Assembly: GCA_026129765.1 (NCBI GenBank)
Contig: JAHCHP010000006.1
Span: 1-64,000 of the forward strand
DNA: 64,000 nt
Source: Fimbriimonadia bacterium
GTDB taxonomy: Bacteria; Armatimonadota; Fimbriimonadia; Fimbriimonadales; GBS-DC
Direction: 5' to 3'
The notes beneath the pieces are model-generated. The model saw nothing but the letters and a program-made list of their open reading frames with translations. It was not told the DNA's origin and did not search any database. Below are positions 61,985 through 64,000 of this stretch, piece after piece (the stretch's first letter is position 1; each line of letters begins with the position of its first letter). A program made the position numbers and the translations under genes.

Positions 61985-62082
61985 GCGTTTGCGTTATGTC
62001 AATGATTTAGCGACTGAAGTCGCCCACTTTCCGTCATGGTATACTGATTGTTATTCTCAATTTGGCGTGAGGTTTATTTTAT

Positions 62083-62946
62083 ATGAAACGACGTCCCGTT
62101 CGCATCAACTTACAAGATGGCGCTCAGTTGATCAAGATACCGGCAGGCGACTTTTACCGGGGCAGCCCAGACAGGAATGGTTATGGTGATGAGCATCCTA
62201 TGCATAAAGTTTACTTGCCAGACTATTGGATCTATTCGACGCCGGTGACGGTCTCTCAATACCGAAAATACTGCTCGGAGACGGGAGCGGCGATGCCGGT
62301 TGAGCCGGATTGGGGTTGGCGTGACTTTCATCCGGTGGTGAATGTGAGTTGGGAGGAGGCTTGCGCTTATGCAAAATGGGCGGGGGGGCGCTTGCCGACG
62401 GAGGCGGAGTGGGAGAAGGCAGCCTGTTGGGGTCCTGAGATGGTGTGTAGTGGTTTGGGGTTGGGCGATTTTCCTCGCGTTTATCCTTGGGGCGGTAGTT
62501 GGTCGAATGCGAAGGATGCAGGGGATTATGATGGCGCGGGATGGGATCCTTGGGTTTGCAATAATCCTATTACGGGCTTTGGAATGACCTCGGATGTGTG
62601 GACGTACTATGGGGGTCGGAGTGGTTATGGTGTATGGGACCTGGTTGGGAATGTATGGGAGTGGTGTTTGGATGTGTATGTTGAGGATTTCTATGCTCAG
62701 CGCAGAGGCAAGGAAGAGGAGGCGTGGGTTAGTCCGGTCTGTTTATCGGGGTTTGACACAAGTCGAGACTTTCAACAGTTCTTAGTGGGTAATGATATAC
62801 AAACGTCTACTGGTCGCATCCGGCTGTTGCGGGGCGGTTCGTGGTGCGTCAGCCTCCCGTACTACTTTCGTTGCGCCTATCGCAGCTTCGATTACCTTGA
62901 CTACAGCAGCGACGGTGTTGGGTTCCGGGTCTTGTTCGTGGATTAG
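62083..62946 (+). CDS. DGR target protein: FGE-like C-type-lectin-fold variable protein
   Basis: A 287-residue protein that is all formylglycine-generating-enzyme (FGE-sulfatase/SUMF1-like) domain, the fold used by many diversity-generating retroelement targets for ligand display. Landmarks: IPAGDFYRGSPDRNGYGDEH near the N terminus, GGRLPTEAEWEKAA (101-114), GNVWEW (189-194), and the C-terminal RLLRGGSW (247-254) and VGFRV that frame the variable segment. No signal peptide, so the domain is probably cytoplasmic or exported by an unknown route. FGE-type catalytic cysteines were not assigned. ATG 62083 has GTGAGG about 12 bases upstream, and a -10-like TATACT lies at 62040. It precedes avd and the RT, so it is the likely mutagenesis target. 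Confidence 0.85.
   Translation: MKRRPVRINLQDGAQLIKIPAGDFYRGSPDRNGYGDEHPMHKVYLPDYWIYSTPVTVSQYRKYCSETGAAMPVEPDWGWRDFHPVVNVSWEEACAYAKWAGGRLPTEAEWEKAACWGPEMVCSGLGLGDFPRVYPWGGSWSNAKDAGDYDGAGWDPWVCNNPITGFGMTSDVWTYYGGRSGYGVWDLVGNVWEWCLDVYVEDFYAQRRGKEEEAWVSPVCLSGFDTSRDFQQFLVGNDIQTSTGRIRLLRGGSWCVSLPYYFRCAYRSFDYLDYSSDGVGFRVLFVD
62815..62946 (+). other. Variable region (VR) of the diversity-generating retroelement
   Basis: The end of the target gene. Between invariant anchors GGSW (codons 251-254) and VGFRV (279-283) lie codons TGC, GTC, AGC, CTC, TAC, TAC, AGC, TTC, TAC, TAC, AGC, AGC, GAC: third base C almost throughout while the first two vary. AAC codons in a template repeat, changed at A, would give this. 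The 3' end GGGTTCCGGGTC would be the GC-rich initiation-of-mutagenic-homing segment. The template itself is not in this window. Confidence 0.8.
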
Positions 62947-62983
62947 CGTTTGCTGTTTTACCGTATGCAGTTTAGCGGGGGGT

Positions 62984-63007
62984 GCAGGGGGGCTGGGTCC
63001 CCCCTGC
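62984..63007. promoter_or_regulatory. GC-rich hairpin/cruciform just after the VR
   Basis: A perfect 9-bp stem GCAGGGGGG / CCCCCCTGC with loop CTGGGT, 38 bases after the target stop codon. Inverted repeats that can extrude as a hairpin just downstream of the VR are known to aid retrohoming in phage BPP-1-type DGRs. It could also be part of a terminator, since CGATTTTTTCGTTTTT follows. Confidence 0.65.
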
Positions 63008-63045
63008 CTCGATTTTTTCGTTTTTGATCATTGAGGAGGAATCAA

Positions 63046-63435
63046 ATGAAGAACGCAGAACCAAAGCTATTGACAACAATTTACGACTTTGTAGATTGGT
63101 ACATGAGCCGAACGGAGCGTTTTCCGAAGCCGCTGCGTGTGACTTTGGGAGATCGAATTGACAACAAGCTGATTGGCATCCTAGAGTTGACGGTGCGAGC
63201 GCGATACTCGAAGAATCCTACCAAGTACCTTTCCGCCCTTAACTTAGAATTAGAGTCTCTGCGCTTTCTCAGCCGCTTGGCTCGCAGTAGAAATGGGCTT
63301 CAAGCGAAACAGTTTGAGTATGTTGCTCGCTGTATCGACGAAATTGGAAGACAGATTGGCGGCTGGATCAAACATAGAAGGATGGCAACAAATGAAGACT
63401 CACAAAAGCCTGCTTCCGAAAGTTTGGGAATTTGA
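63046..63435 (+). CDS. avd: DGR accessory variability determinant (Avd)
   Basis: A 129-residue all-helical protein of the Avd/S23-like four-helix-bundle family, which forms a pentameric ring that binds the reverse transcriptase and template RNA. Helical pattern with LLTTIYDFVDWYMSRTERFP, then RVTLGDRIDNKLIGILELTV, then the Leu-rich LNLELESLRFLSRLARSRN and QFEYVARCIDEIGRQIGGW. Basic residues on the bundle surface fit RNA binding. The start at ATG 63046 follows GAGGAGG with six-base spacing. Its end overlaps the RT start by 44 bases in another frame. Confidence 0.88.
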   Translation: MKNAEPKLLTTIYDFVDWYMSRTERFPKPLRVTLGDRIDNKLIGILELTVRARYSKNPTKYLSALNLELESLRFLSRLARSRNGLQAKQFEYVARCIDEIGRQIGGWIKHRRMATNEDSQKPASESLGI

Positions 63436-64000
63436 AAACCTTTGGCTCGCGGCTCAGAAGGCACAGAAAGGTAAGCGCAGATTGCCGGAAGTGTATACTT
63501 TTAACGCCGATTTAGAGACTCATTTGCTGCAACTGCAGCGAGAACTCAAAGCTGGGACTTGGGCGCCGGGCGCATACAGAGACTTCACTATTTATGAGCC
63601 CAAACGGCGATTGATCTCTGCAGCGCCGTATCGGGATAGAGTTGTTCATCATGCGGTTTACCGGGTCTTGGAACCCATCTTTGATTCGATGTTCATCTAC
63701 GATTCCTACGCATGCAGGTTGGGTAAAGGCACCCACGCCGCAGCCGCTCGATACACCCAGTTTTGCAGGCAGGCAGCGTATGTTTTGAAGTGTGATATTG
63801 AAAAATATTTTGATTCTGTTTGCCACGACAAGTTGCTTCTGGAGATAGGAAGAACGGTTCAAGATGACGGGTTTATGGAGTTGATGAAACGGATCATCGA
63901 GTCTAACAATTCTCGGCAAGGCGCGATAATCGGCAAAGGGCTTCCCATTGGCAACCTGACGAGCCAATTCTTCGCTAATATCTATCTCAATCGCTTCGAT
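63392..64000 (+). CDS. DGR reverse transcriptase (5' part, runs off the window)
   Basis: The frame starting at ATG 63392 is open to the last base (203 codons) and lacks a stop, so the gene is cut by the window edge. RT motifs: ISAAPYRDRVVHHAVYRVLEP (motif 1-2 region), the first catalytic Asp135 in KCDIEKYFDSV, and GLPIGNLTSQ (183-192), the form of motif 4 characteristic of DGR reverse transcriptases. The YxDD box and thumb must lie beyond base 64000. It copies template-repeat RNA with errors at adenines and drives VR diversification. Overlaps avd, so the two are co-translated. Confidence 0.93.
   Translation, partial: MKTHKSLLPKVWEFENLWLAAQKAQKGKRRLPEVYTFNADLETHLLQLQRELKAGTWAPGAYRDFTIYEPKRRLISAAPYRDRVVHHAVYRVLEPIFDSMFIYDSYACRLGKGTHAAAARYTQFCRQAAYVLKCDIEKYFDSVCHDKLLLEIGRTVQDDGFMELMKRIIESNNSRQGAIIGKGLPIGNLTSQFFANIYLNRFD

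Noticed and set aside
63392..64000. Retron or group II intron reverse transcriptase
   Set aside because: Motif 4 GLPIGNLTSQ, the avd neighbour and the FGE target with a VR fit a DGR; no msr/msd-like structure or intron domains are visible.

Overview
The window reads as a chromosomal piece of an uncultured-type Gram-negative bacterium, most likely Armatimonadota (inference). Supporting signs are many secreted beta-rich proteins, a PEP-CTERM protein, C-terminal dockerin-like Ca-binding repeats, a tricorn-type protease, a SARP/BTAD regulator outside Actinobacteria, and short hairpin repeats in many intergenic gaps. No rRNA, tRNA, insertion sequence or CRISPR array was seen.

Layout. 1-11.1 kb: end of a membrane protein, a 1100-aa SARP/NB-ARC/TPR regulator, and divergent from it a secreted-protein cluster (two surface-fibre paralogues around a BNR-propeller protein). 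11.2-21.7 kb: small membrane protein, tricorn-like protease, PEP-CTERM protein, MobA-like transferase coupled to an MFS transporter, TrkA, a TIM-barrel isomerase, a LolA-like protein and a methyltransferase. 21.9-26.4 kb: conserved translation/secretion operon ffh-rpsP-khpA-rimM-trmD-rplS-lepB (minus strand). 26.5-33.8 kb: asnS, a Gfo/Idh/MocA oxidoreductase, a MASE1/PAS hybrid histidine kinase, two sugar ABC permeases and a cyclic-nucleotide-binding protein. 33.8-34.7 kb: an HNH nuclease module between two near-identical hairpins. 34.7-48.9 kb: a large repeat-containing secreted protein, a DUF6544 protein, an unrecognised 870-aa protein, a GH51 arabinofuranosidase, a lamin-tail-domain protein, a decayed PIN-toxin relic and a zinc metalloprotease. 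49.0-50.7 kb: a type II restriction-modification pair. 50.7-59.2 kb: DUF6785 membrane protein with a coupled secreted partner, thiamine genes thiG-thiE/tenI-thiS-thiO, a reprolysin-like metalloprotease and a third surface-fibre paralogue. 59.2-62.1 kb: repeat-dense region holding a 21-bp minisatellite, a 134-bp direct duplication around a terC gene that has a yybP-ykoY (Mn2+) riboswitch with its terminator, and a 36-bp tandem array.

The most interesting system lies at the right edge, 62.08-64.00 kb: a diversity-generating retroelement (DGR). It has a formylglycine-generating-enzyme-like (C-type-lectin-fold) target protein whose last about 30 codons carry the footprint of adenine mutagenesis (many NNC codons between invariant anchors), a perfect 9-bp GC-rich hairpin just after the variable region, an Avd accessory gene, and a DGR-type reverse transcriptase running off the window end. 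No template repeat is visible here, so it most probably lies beyond base 64000.

Other regulatory signals include an 11-bp-spaced direct repeat (TCGAGAC heptamers) in the SARP divergent promoter region, a 15-bp promoter block shared by two unlinked secreted-protein genes, and several rho-independent terminators. Function assignments come from reading translated sequence and motifs only; no database search was possible.
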